Shown: in pieces, positions 26,847 through 33,906 of the stretch
Position numbering within the stretch: position 1 is the first letter of the stretch
How the letters are laid out: each line of letters starts with the position of its first letter
Assembly: GCA_905216155.1 (NCBI GenBank)
Contig: CAJMSU010000004.1
Location: 6,315-70,314 of the forward strand
From: an uncultured bacterium
GTDB taxonomy: Bacteria; Bacillota_I; Bacilli_A; RF39; UBA660
DNA length: 64,000 bases
Direction of reading: 5' to 3'
The notes under the pieces: model-generated
Databases searched by the model: none
Told to the model about the DNA's origin: nothing
Seen by the model: the letters and a program-made list of their open reading frames with translations, nothing else
Translations under genes and position numbers: made by a program

Positions 26847-27653
26847 ATGGGAAATTTAAATAATGGAATTAAAAGATTTTTTCAAAACAAAAATACTGTT
26901 ACTGTACTTGGTGTAATAGTTGCTGTTGCTGTTTTATATTTTTCATATAATTCACGTGTAAAAGCTGCTATTAATCCAATTAGTGTGCCATATGCTACTG
27001 AGACTATTGCACCTGGTACACAAATTACTGAGAGCATGGTGGGAACAATGGAGGTACCACCAGCAATGTTAAAGGGTGGTGTTATTACTAATCAAGGAGC
27101 TGTTATAGATAAATATTCTAATGCTGATACAGTTATTCCTGAGGGTAGTTTATTCTATTCAAGAAATGTTGTAGAAAAAGAACAGTTACCTGCTAATATT
27201 ATACTTGATTATCCAAAAGGATATGTACTTTATAATATGCCAGTTGATTCTGAATCTACATATGGTAATTCAATATATCCTGGTAATTATATTGATATTT
27301 ATTTAAAAGCAGTAAATAAGATTGCTGATAATGAAGCATTAACAGCTGATGCTGATAAAATTATGTTAGGTAAGTTTATTGAAAATGTAAAAGTTTTAGC
27401 TGTTAAGGATTCTTCTGGACAAGCTGTATTTTCAAATTTAGATGAACAAAGAACACCAGCTATGATAGTGTTTGCTGTTCCAGAAGATTATTATATTTTG
27501 CTTAAGAAAGCAAGTTATTTAAGAACATATGATTCTACACTTATTCCAGTTCCAACTAATGAAAGTCTAAAAGATAATCCTGGTGATTTGGAAATATCTA
27601 GTACACAATTACGTGATTGGATTAATAAAGTTACTGTTTGGAATGGAGAATAG
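26847..27653 (+). CDS. cpaB: CpaB/RcpC-like SAF-domain pilus assembly protein
   Basis: A 268-aa protein with one N-terminal membrane segment (about 17-37) and an extracellular SAF domain (about 48-110: VPYATETIAPGTQITESMV, and VIPEGSLFYSRNV). A beta-rich C-terminal domain follows (IDIYLKAVNK, IENVKVLAVKDSSG, IVFAVPEDYYILLKKA), as in RcpC/CpaB. In diderm bacteria this protein works with the secretin. No secretin is expected or seen here, so it probably acts at the cell wall. AGAAGGGA precedes the start. Confidence 0.82.
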   Translation: MGNLNNGIKRFFQNKNTVTVLGVIVAVAVLYFSYNSRVKAAINPISVPYATETIAPGTQITESMVGTMEVPPAMLKGGVITNQGAVIDKYSNADTVIPEGSLFYSRNVVEKEQLPANIILDYPKGYVLYNMPVDSESTYGNSIYPGNYIDIYLKAVNKIADNEALTADADKIMLGKFIENVKVLAVKDSSGQAVFSNLDEQRTPAMIVFAVPEDYYILLKKASYLRTYDSTLIPVPTNESLKDNPGDLEISSTQLRDWINKVTVWNGE

Positions 27654-27695
27654 TTAAAATAAAGGGTAAAAAGAATAATTAAGGAGTTGTGTTAA

Positions 27696-29393
27696 ATGAA
27701 TGAGAGTATTTTTGATAAATTAGATTTTGGACCTTTAAGGGCAGTTTTAGATAATGATGATATAACAGATATTTCATTTGATAATAATGGTCAAATATGG
27801 ATTCGTTCTTTAACACAAGGTTCTTTAAGAGTTGAAATAGAAGGTGTTACACCAGAATTTATTGAAAAGCTTGCTTTTCAATGTTCTAATGTAATGGGTA
27901 CAACTTTTAATAATGCTAAGCCATTTTTGGATGCTGAATCAGCTGAGTTACGTCTTAACTTTGTGCATCAATCTATTGCTACTAATGGTATTGCTATGGT
28001 TATTCGTAAAACTCCAGCTAAAATTCGACTTGAAAAAGAAAAACTTTTAAAAGATGATTATTTTACAAGAGATATTCATGATACACTTATTAAATGTGTT
28101 GAAGGACATTGTAATATAATAGTTTGTGGTGAAACTGGTTCTGGTAAAACTGAGTTTGTTAAGTACTTAGCTAGTCATACTAAAACTAATGAAAAGATTA
28201 TTACAATTGAAGATACTTTGGAATTGCATTTGGATAAAATATTTCCACAAAGAGATATTGTTGCTATGAAGACTAATAATGTTGCTAGTTATACTGATGT
28301 TTTGGTTACTTGTATGAGACAGAATCCTAAATGGATTTTACTTTCAGAAGTACGTAGTGCAGAGGCTGTTTCTGCTGTTCGTAACTCTATTTCTTCTGGA
28401 CATAATATTTTGTCAACAATTCATGCAGATAAGGCTTCTGCTATTCCTTATCGTCTTTATAGTTTGATGGAGACTGATTTGGATGTTAATCAATTCTTAA
28501 CTACAATATATAGATATATTCAATTGGGTGTACATATAAAGGCTTATTATAGTAAGGAAAGAGGAAAATTTCATCGTGAAGTTGATGAAGTTGTTGAATT
28601 CTATGTTGATGAAAACAATAAACCTCAAAGTAAGACTATATATCAAAAATTATTTGGAAAAGAGCCTGTTATGCATAAACCTAGTCCTCATTTGATAGAG
28701 TATTTAGCTAATCAAAATATTGATATTAGTGATATTACTTCTAAAATAGAGGATGATCCCTTTGAATATAATTCTGAACAAACTATAGAAAAGACTGTTT
28801 TGGGTAATGATATTCCAATAGAAAAAAATACTGATAGTGATAGTGATGAAAATACTACTACGGATAATACTGGTAATACAAAAACAGATAATGCTAGTAA
28901 TGTAGGAGATACTATTTCTAATAATCAGGTTAATACACAGAGTCAGGTTAATAACCAAGTTAACAATCAAGTTAATCAGACTGTAAGTAATCCTGTAAGA
29001 CCTAATGTAGTAAATCAACAAGTACCAGTTACAAGTACAGCTAATCCTACTCCTAATAATTTGACTACTGGTTTAGTTAATCCTTCGGTTAATAATAATT
29101 TGAATAATAGTCAAGTTAGTCAGAATTTACAAACACCTAGAGTAGTTAATACTGTACCAGTTACTAATGCAGTTATTAATCCATCAGTTACTCAGAATGC
29201 TATTTCTAATAATAATGCTAATTTAAGTAGTACACCTATAAAACCACAAATTGGACAAGTACAAAATACTCAACAAGTAGTGCAACCTAGTTTAAATAAT
29301 CAGGTTTCTACTAATCAAAATGTTGTACCTAATGTTAATATTCCAATTATTAATAATCAAAATATTGGTAATTTAGGTACACAGAATTCATAG
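27696..29393 (+). CDS. cpaF: CpaF/TadA pilus ATPase with a long Asn/Gln-rich C-terminal tail
   Basis: A 565-aa member of the VirB11/secretion-ATPase family that powers Tad pilus assembly at the inner face of the membrane. Walker A is GETGSGKT (145-152), the Asp box IITIEDTLEL, Walker B-like WILLSEVRS and the His box STIHADKA. The family core ends near residue 335. The last 195 residues or so (from about 370) are Asn, Gln, Thr, Val and Pro-rich with repeated NNQVN units, and look intrinsically disordered. This tail is not usual in CpaF. Spaced 42 nt after cpaB; tadB follows after 19 nt. Confidence 0.93.
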   Translation: MNESIFDKLDFGPLRAVLDNDDITDISFDNNGQIWIRSLTQGSLRVEIEGVTPEFIEKLAFQCSNVMGTTFNNAKPFLDAESAELRLNFVHQSIATNGIAMVIRKTPAKIRLEKEKLLKDDYFTRDIHDTLIKCVEGHCNIIVCGETGSGKTEFVKYLASHTKTNEKIITIEDTLELHLDKIFPQRDIVAMKTNNVASYTDVLVTCMRQNPKWILLSEVRSAEAVSAVRNSISSGHNILSTIHADKASAIPYRLYSLMETDLDVNQFLTTIYRYIQLGVHIKAYYSKERGKFHREVDEVVEFYVDENNKPQSKTIYQKLFGKEPVMHKPSPHLIEYLANQNIDISDITSKIEDDPFEYNSEQTIEKTVLGNDIPIEKNTDSDSDENTTTDNTGNTKTDNASNVGDTISNNQVNTQSQVNNQVNNQVNQTVSNPVRPNVVNQQVPVTSTANPTPNNLTTGLVNPSVNNNLNNSQVSQNLQTPRVVNTVPVTNAVINPSVTQNAISNNNANLSSTPIKPQIGQVQNTQQVVQPSLNNQVSTNQNVVPNVNIPIINNQNIGNLGTQNS

Positions 29394-29412
29394 AAAAGGG
29401 GTGAAGTAGAAA

Positions 29413-30315
29413 ATGTATATATTTGAGTTAATATTTTTGATTTTACTTTTTTCTGGAATAATGCTTTATAGAAATTATAAGGGTCAAAATGTAGGTAAAT
29501 TTATTACTGAGCAAGTGCAGACAGCTTATGATAAATTTGCACCATATTCTTTTAAAATGGTAAGAGAAAAAACTAAGGAACTTGGTCAGGAATATACTCC
29601 AAGACAATATATGATTCAAGTTACTGTTATGGAAGTTTTTACTGCTGTTGTTACTTATATGTATTTTTATAATATTTTGATATCTCTTATCTATATGGCT
29701 GCTGTTTTAATGGTTGTACCATATCTTGCTTATTTAAGATGTAAAAGAGTTTATAGTGAATTTATTTTTGAACAAATACAGACATATACTTCTAATACTA
29801 TTATGGAATTTGCTACTACACAATCTTTTGTAAAGGCATTAGAGGGTGTTGTTAATTCTGGTATACTTGAAGATCCTGTAAAAAGTGATGTTCAACATAT
29901 GATAGATTTATCTTATCAAAATGGTACAATTGATGAGTCTCTTACTTATATGAGTCAATTATATCCATATTTTATAGTTAAAAATATGCATCAATTATTT
30001 TTACAAATAACAAAAGAGGGTGCTCAAAATTCTATGGATTCACTTGATAATATGCAACTTGATATAGATATGCTTGTTGAAAGTGTTTATAGAGATAGAA
30101 TTGAAAGACAAACATTCCATAAACAATTTTTATACTTTGGTGTAATGTTATATTTAATGGTTATGTTGGTTCAATACTTACTTGGTACTGAGACTTATTT
30201 AAATTTATTACAGCGATGGTATATACAATTTCTATTGCATGGTGTTTTAATAATAAATTCTTACTTTTTACTTAAGGGTGAAAAATATTATAATGAGAAT
30301 GTAGGTGCTGAATAA
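29413..30315 (+). CDS. tadB: TadB-like pilus assembly membrane protein (T2SSF family)
   Basis: A 300-aa inner-membrane platform protein. A short N-terminal hydrophobic segment, a pair near residues 70-112, a cytoplasmic four-helix T2SSF domain (about 113-225; FATTQSFVKALEGVV, LFLQITKEGAQN) and two C-terminal segments (about 230-285) give the standard TadB layout. It should contact the CpaF ATPase encoded just upstream. It overlaps tadC by one base. Confidence 0.87.
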   Translation: MYIFELIFLILLFSGIMLYRNYKGQNVGKFITEQVQTAYDKFAPYSFKMVREKTKELGQEYTPRQYMIQVTVMEVFTAVVTYMYFYNILISLIYMAAVLMVVPYLAYLRCKRVYSEFIFEQIQTYTSNTIMEFATTQSFVKALEGVVNSGILEDPVKSDVQHMIDLSYQNGTIDESLTYMSQLYPYFIVKNMHQLFLQITKEGAQNSMDSLDNMQLDIDMLVESVYRDRIERQTFHKQFLYFGVMLYLMVMLVQYLLGTETYLNLLQRWYIQFLLHGVLIINSYFLLKGEKYYNENVGAE

Positions 30316-31097
30316 TGGCGGTGTTTATAGCAAGTGCAATTATCGTATTTGTATTAATATATAATAATACAATAGATAAAGATAAATTTATTGCAGATAA
30401 TGAGAAATATTTTGAACTTCTAAGAGAAGATGATTATTCATTTTTAGTTTATGCTAAATATGGTGATAATGCTGATCCTGATAAATTATTTAGATCAAGA
30501 GTAATGTATGGATTTATTGCTGGTATTGCATTTTTATTCATCTTTCTTACAAATCTTTCATTGATAAATATTGTTTTATCAATTTTGATTGGGGCTTTGG
30601 TATTTAAATCTTCATATTTTCAATTAAAAAGTTATTATAAGGCACATTTACATGAAATAGATGTTATGCTTCCATACTATTTGAAGAGTTTGGAAATTTT
30701 GATTCAACATTATACGGTTCCTGTCGCTCTTGGTAAATCATTAGATGATGCTCCTGAGATATTTAAACCGGGTCTTAGAAAGCTTATAGATGAAATTAAT
30801 TCAGGTGATGCTTCAATTGATCCATATATGGAATTTGCTAATACTTATCCAGTTAGAGATTCTATGCGAATGATGAGACTTTTATATAGATTGGGACTTG
30901 GTTCACAAGAGAAAAAGCAAGAGAGATTGATGATGTTTTCTAGAAGTGTATCTAATTTACAAAATAAAGCTAGGGAAACAAAATATAAAGAAAGACTTAA
31001 TCATATGGAAAGTCAAACTATGATAATGCTTGTTGTTACAGGTGTTGGAGTTATGCTTATAATTTTAATTTCTATGATGATGATGTTTAGTGTATAA
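30315..31097 (+). CDS. tadC: TadC-like pilus assembly membrane protein (T2SSF family)
   Basis: A 260-aa platform protein, partner of TadB. Two N-terminal segments (about 1-16 and 72-98), a T2SSF domain (about 112-225; LPYYLKSLEILIQHYTVPVALGKSLDDAP) and one C-terminal segment (about 235-258). The start codon shares a base with the tadB stop, so synthesis is coupled. A separate promoter follows for the small pilin gene. Confidence 0.87.
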   Translation: MAVFIASAIIVFVLIYNNTIDKDKFIADNEKYFELLREDDYSFLVYAKYGDNADPDKLFRSRVMYGFIAGIAFLFIFLTNLSLINIVLSILIGALVFKSSYFQLKSYYKAHLHEIDVMLPYYLKSLEILIQHYTVPVALGKSLDDAPEIFKPGLRKLIDEINSGDASIDPYMEFANTYPVRDSMRMMRLLYRLGLGSQEKKQERLMMFSRSVSNLQNKARETKYKERLNHMESQTMIMLVVTGVGVMLIILISMMMMFSV

Positions 31098-31122
31098 GTT
31101 GTGTAAATAAGATTAAAAAGTA

Positions 31123-31150
31123 TTGTTAATTTTAAATATTTTGGTATAAT
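31123..31150 (+). promoter_or_regulatory. Promoter of the small pilin candidate
   Basis: TTGTTA (31123-31128), 16-nt spacer, extended -10 TGGTATAAT (31142-31150). A dedicated strong promoter in mid-locus fits a highly expressed structural subunit. Confidence 0.7.
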
Positions 31151-31189
31151 AATATTGTATAAATAATAGAGAAAGGATGTGTTGTTTTA

Positions 31190-31411
31190 ATGAAAGCAGC
31201 AACAGGTGAATTAAATTTAACAGTTATTACATTGATAGCAATATCAGCAGTTATTGCATTCTTTTGGGCTTTTTGGCCAACAATTAAGAATTCAGTTGCT
31301 AAACAATGGGATAATATTAATGCTGGTGGTAAAGATGAAAAGGAAGGCCAAGGTTGGAAGCCGATCGGATTTATAATTGTTGATGATTATTTAATTAGTT
31401 TTGGTAAATAG
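31190..31411 (+). CDS. Small Flp-like major pilin candidate
   Basis: A 73-aa protein with a short basic N-terminus, then GELNLTVITLIAISAVIAFF (hydrophobic helix, about residues 6-30) and a small polar C-terminus. The Gly-Glu before a hydrophobic helix recalls type IV prepilin processing, but the usual G/xxxxE spacing is not met exactly. It has its own promoter, lies after tadC, and is followed by a minor-pilin-like gene, as expected for the main Tad pilus subunit. GAAAGGATG upstream is the ribosome binding site. Confidence 0.62.
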   Translation: MKAATGELNLTVITLIAISAVIAFFWAFWPTIKNSVAKQWDNINAGGKDEKEGQGWKPIGFIIVDDYLISFGK

Positions 31412-31424
31412 GTGGTGATAATTC

Positions 31425-31862
31425 ATGCGTGATGCTTTTGGTGGTATTGTAAATATTTCTATGATTGTAGTCTTTTTAGTTGTAGTTAGCGGATATTTAG
31501 CATTTAATGTTACTTATACGAAGGCATTTCGTATGAAAAATAAAATAATTACAACTTTAGAGCAATATGAAGGCTGTCAAGATAATAATGAACAAACTTG
31601 TGTTAAAATATTAGAAGATTATGCAAATAGTATTGGATATGTTACACCTGATGAAAACTACTGTACTAAAGGTAGAAAGTGGACAAAATGTACTAATAAA
31701 TACGCTTGGAAAGAAATGCAATCAGGTACTGGTGGAGATAATACTAAACATTATTATAATGTTAGAACTATGATTTCTATACAAATACCAATTATAGAAA
31801 AAATTATGTCTAATATGTCTGTTTTTTACCTTAATGGTAGTACAAAATTGATGAGAAAGTAA
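31425..31862 (+). CDS. Minor pilin-like protein (TadE/F-type architecture)
   Basis: A 145-aa protein with one N-terminal hydrophobic helix (about 8-28, IVNISMIVVFLVVVSGYLAF) and an extracellular domain with four closely spaced Cys (CQDNNEQTC, YCTKGRKWTKC) that may form disulfides. The pattern NVTYTKAFRMKNKIITTLEQY after the TM is typical of TadE-like minor pilins. It begins 13 nt after the small pilin gene, with GGTGGTGAT upstream. Confidence 0.62.
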   Translation: MRDAFGGIVNISMIVVFLVVVSGYLAFNVTYTKAFRMKNKIITTLEQYEGCQDNNEQTCVKILEDYANSIGYVTPDENYCTKGRKWTKCTNKYAWKEMQSGTGGDNTKHYYNVRTMISIQIPIIEKIMSNMSVFYLNGSTKLMRK

Positions 31863-31890
31863 TTATGTCTATAGAAAGGGGAGATAATGC

Positions 31891-32880
31891 ATGAATGTTA
31901 TAATTTCTAATACACAAAGAGAAGCTTTATCTAACCTTGATATTGATGTTATTAAGAGTATTAGTGGTGAGTATGAAGCTAATGAATTAGTTGAGATGTT
32001 TAAGAATTTTTTCTATAATAGAATGATTTTAGATGTTTCAGCTCTTAAAAATTTCTATGATATTGATAGTTATAAAGTGATTGCTAATGGATTAGATGTT
32101 GATAAAATCATCTTTTTCTTACCTGAAGGTAGTAGGGTATGTACTAGCAATTTTTTATCTAATTTAGTTACTATTGGTATTTATAATTTTACTAGTAATG
32201 TTGAAGGTGTTAAGTATTTATTGGATCATCCAAATAAATATGAGGATGTTGCTAAACTACAAAAGGTTGCTCCTGTAAATAATTCTTCTATGGTTTCTAG
32301 TAGTGGTATTGGTTGTAAAATTATTGGTTTTAAGGATGTTACTGAACATGCTGGTGCTACTACACTTATACACATGTTAAAAAAAGAGTTGGTACCATTT
32401 TTTGGTGATTCAATTGTTTGTGTGGAAATTGATAAGACTGATTTTCAATATTTAAATGATAAAAAAATGGTATCAGTTAGTCAAGATCAAATAAGTGCAA
32501 CTATTTCTAAATTTTCTAATAATTCTGTTATTTTAGTTGATTTAAATAACTGTAGTAATAACTCTTTTTGTGGAGAGGTTATTTATTTACTTGAACCTAG
32601 TACTATTAAACTTAATAAGTTAATAAAAAGAAATAGAAGTATTTTAAGTAAAATTGCTGGTAAAAAAGTGGTATTAAATAAAAGTTTACTTTCTAATAAG
32701 GATGTTGGAGAGTTTGAATATGAAGCAAAATTAAAGGTATTTTATAATATACCTCCACTTGATGATAGAAAAAAGAATCAAATATTAGTAGATTTTTTAT
32801 CTAGAATAGAGATGCTTGGTATTAATAGTGGAGATAAAGATGAAGGAAATAATAAGATTTTTGGACTTTTTAGACGTTAA
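31891..32880 (+). CDS. tadZ: TadZ/CpaE-like protein with degenerate P-loop
   Basis: A 329-aa cytoplasmic protein of the ParA/MinD superfamily type that localises Tad pili. The N-terminal half (1-140) resembles an atypical receiver-like domain. The C-terminal half has TEHAGATTLIHML at the P-loop position, where the usual GKT/GKS lysine is absent, then VCVEIDKTDF and VILVDLNNC in place of Walker B strands. Its Lys-poor P-loop suggests weak or no ATP hydrolysis. It follows the pilin genes and ends the Tad half; a strong promoter for the T4SS half starts 2 nt after its stop. Confidence 0.72.
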   Translation: MNVIISNTQREALSNLDIDVIKSISGEYEANELVEMFKNFFYNRMILDVSALKNFYDIDSYKVIANGLDVDKIIFFLPEGSRVCTSNFLSNLVTIGIYNFTSNVEGVKYLLDHPNKYEDVAKLQKVAPVNNSSMVSSSGIGCKIIGFKDVTEHAGATTLIHMLKKELVPFFGDSIVCVEIDKTDFQYLNDKKMVSVSQDQISATISKFSNNSVILVDLNNCSNNSFCGEVIYLLEPSTIKLNKLIKRNRSILSKIAGKKVVLNKSLLSNKDVGEFEYEAKLKVFYNIPPLDDRKKNQILVDFLSRIEMLGINSGDKDEGNNKIFGLFRR

Positions 32881-32882
32881 TG

Positions 32883-32911
32883 TTGACAAAAAAAGTCTAA
32901 TAATGTATTAT
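32883..32911 (+). promoter_or_regulatory. Strong promoter at the start of the T4SS half
   Basis: TTGACA (32883-32888), 17-nt spacer, TATTAT (32906-32911). The match to consensus is among the best in the window. GAAGGAGTG precedes the next ATG. Confidence 0.82.
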
Positions 32912-32938
32912 TTAAATATATTGAAGGAGTGATAAGAT

Positions 32939-33286
32939 ATGTCAAATTTATTTCAAATAGGTTTAAAGAATGCTGACAAAAGTTGTGAAGGCTTGGGTCC
33001 AATTGTTAGATTAATTAAGAAAGGTGTTTTTCCATTAATTCAAATTGGTATTCCAATTTTATTAATTGTATTTGGTACTATAGATTTAGGAAAGGCTGTT
33101 ATTTCTAGTGATGATAAAGAAATAAAAGCTGCTCAAGGAAGACTTATTAAACGTTGTATTTATGCAGCAGCAGTATTTTTTGTTACTACATTAGTTACTT
33201 TACTTATGAATATAGTTGCTAAAGGTGCTGATGAATCAGAAAATAATACAACTAGTTGGGCTACATGTTGGAGATCAGTAAAATAA
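32939..33286 (+). CDS. VirB2/TrbC-like two-TM protein (first T4SS copy)
   Basis: A 115-aa protein with two hydrophobic segments (about 28-52 and 72-95) joined by a short loop KAVISSDDKEIKAAQGRLIKR. This matches the layout of VirB2/TrbC pilins of Gram-positive T4SS. It has no cleavable signal peptide. One Cys lies near each end (KSCEG and ATCWR). It has a strong promoter and is followed by a terminator, so it may be made in excess over the downstream machine, as expected for a structural subunit. Confidence 0.72.
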   Translation: MSNLFQIGLKNADKSCEGLGPIVRLIKKGVFPLIQIGIPILLIVFGTIDLGKAVISSDDKEIKAAQGRLIKRCIYAAAVFFVTTLVTLLMNIVAKGADESENNTTSWATCWRSVK

Positions 33287-33297
33287 TAATGATTGTA

Positions 33298-33328
33298 AAT
33301 AGTAATTTTAAATTGCTATTTTTTTTTT
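33298..33328 (+). terminator. Terminator after the first VirB2-like gene
   Basis: AATAGTAA pairs with TTGCTATT (one G-T pair); a run of about ten T follows. Partial read-through would feed the downstream T4SS genes. Confidence 0.72.
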
Positions 33329-33380
33329 ATTTTGATATACTTATGTTATATTATTGTAGTAGGTTGTGTGGAGTGATTAT

Positions 33381-33884
33381 ATGAAAATAAATGGCAATAA
33401 AATTTTGATTTTTAATTTTATTATATTGTTATGTGCAGTTTTTATTGTTCCTTATAGTGTTAATGCTAAGAGCTGTAAAAATCAATGTAAAGGAAACAGT
33501 GATTATAATACTTGTATTAATAAATGCAAAAAAAATAAAAAGAGTAGTAGTAACTCTAATAATAATTCCAATAGTAATACAGTTTCAACAACTGATTCTG
33601 CAGAATGCAATGCTTTGTTAGGCGATAAAGAAAAAGAAGAATCTGTTGCTTGGCTAGTACAAAAATTACTTGATTACTTAAAGATACTTGGGCCTATTTT
33701 GGTAGTAATACTTAGCAGTGTTGATTTTGCTAAGGCAATTGTTATGAGTGATGATGATACTATGAAAAAATCTCAAAAGAAGTTTATTATTAGATTAATT
33801 GTAGCTGCTTTATTATTTTTAATTCCTACAATAGTGCAATTGCTTCTTGATATTTTTGGTATAACAAGTTGCGATATTTATTAG
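33381..33884 (+). CDS. VirB2/TrbC-like two-TM protein with signal peptide (second T4SS copy)
   Basis: A 167-aa protein. A signal peptide (about 1-27, ending VNAKS) precedes a Cys-rich motif (CKNQCKGNSDYNTCINKC) and a Ser/Asn linker. A VirB2-like pair of hydrophobic segments follows (KILGPILVVILSSVDFAKA and IIRLIVAALLFLIPTIVQLLL), with the loop VMSDDDTMKKSQKK. The ATG at 33381 lies 5 nt after GGAGTG; an in-frame GTG at 33366 lacks a ribosome binding site. The gene is a paralogue of the one at 32939. Confidence 0.72.
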   Translation: MKINGNKILIFNFIILLCAVFIVPYSVNAKSCKNQCKGNSDYNTCINKCKKNKKSSSNSNNNSNSNTVSTTDSAECNALLGDKEKEESVAWLVQKLLDYLKILGPILVVILSSVDFAKAIVMSDDDTMKKSQKKFIIRLIVAALLFLIPTIVQLLLDIFGITSCDIY

Positions 33885-33906
33885 TTTATAAGAAGGTGAA
33901 TGTGAT

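Noticed and set aside
28900..29390. A tandem-repeat or CRISPR-like array suggested by repeating GTTAAT and AATCAA units.
   Set aside because: The units are irregular, in frame with the CpaF tail and explained by its Asn/Gln/Val-rich composition. No regular spacers are present.
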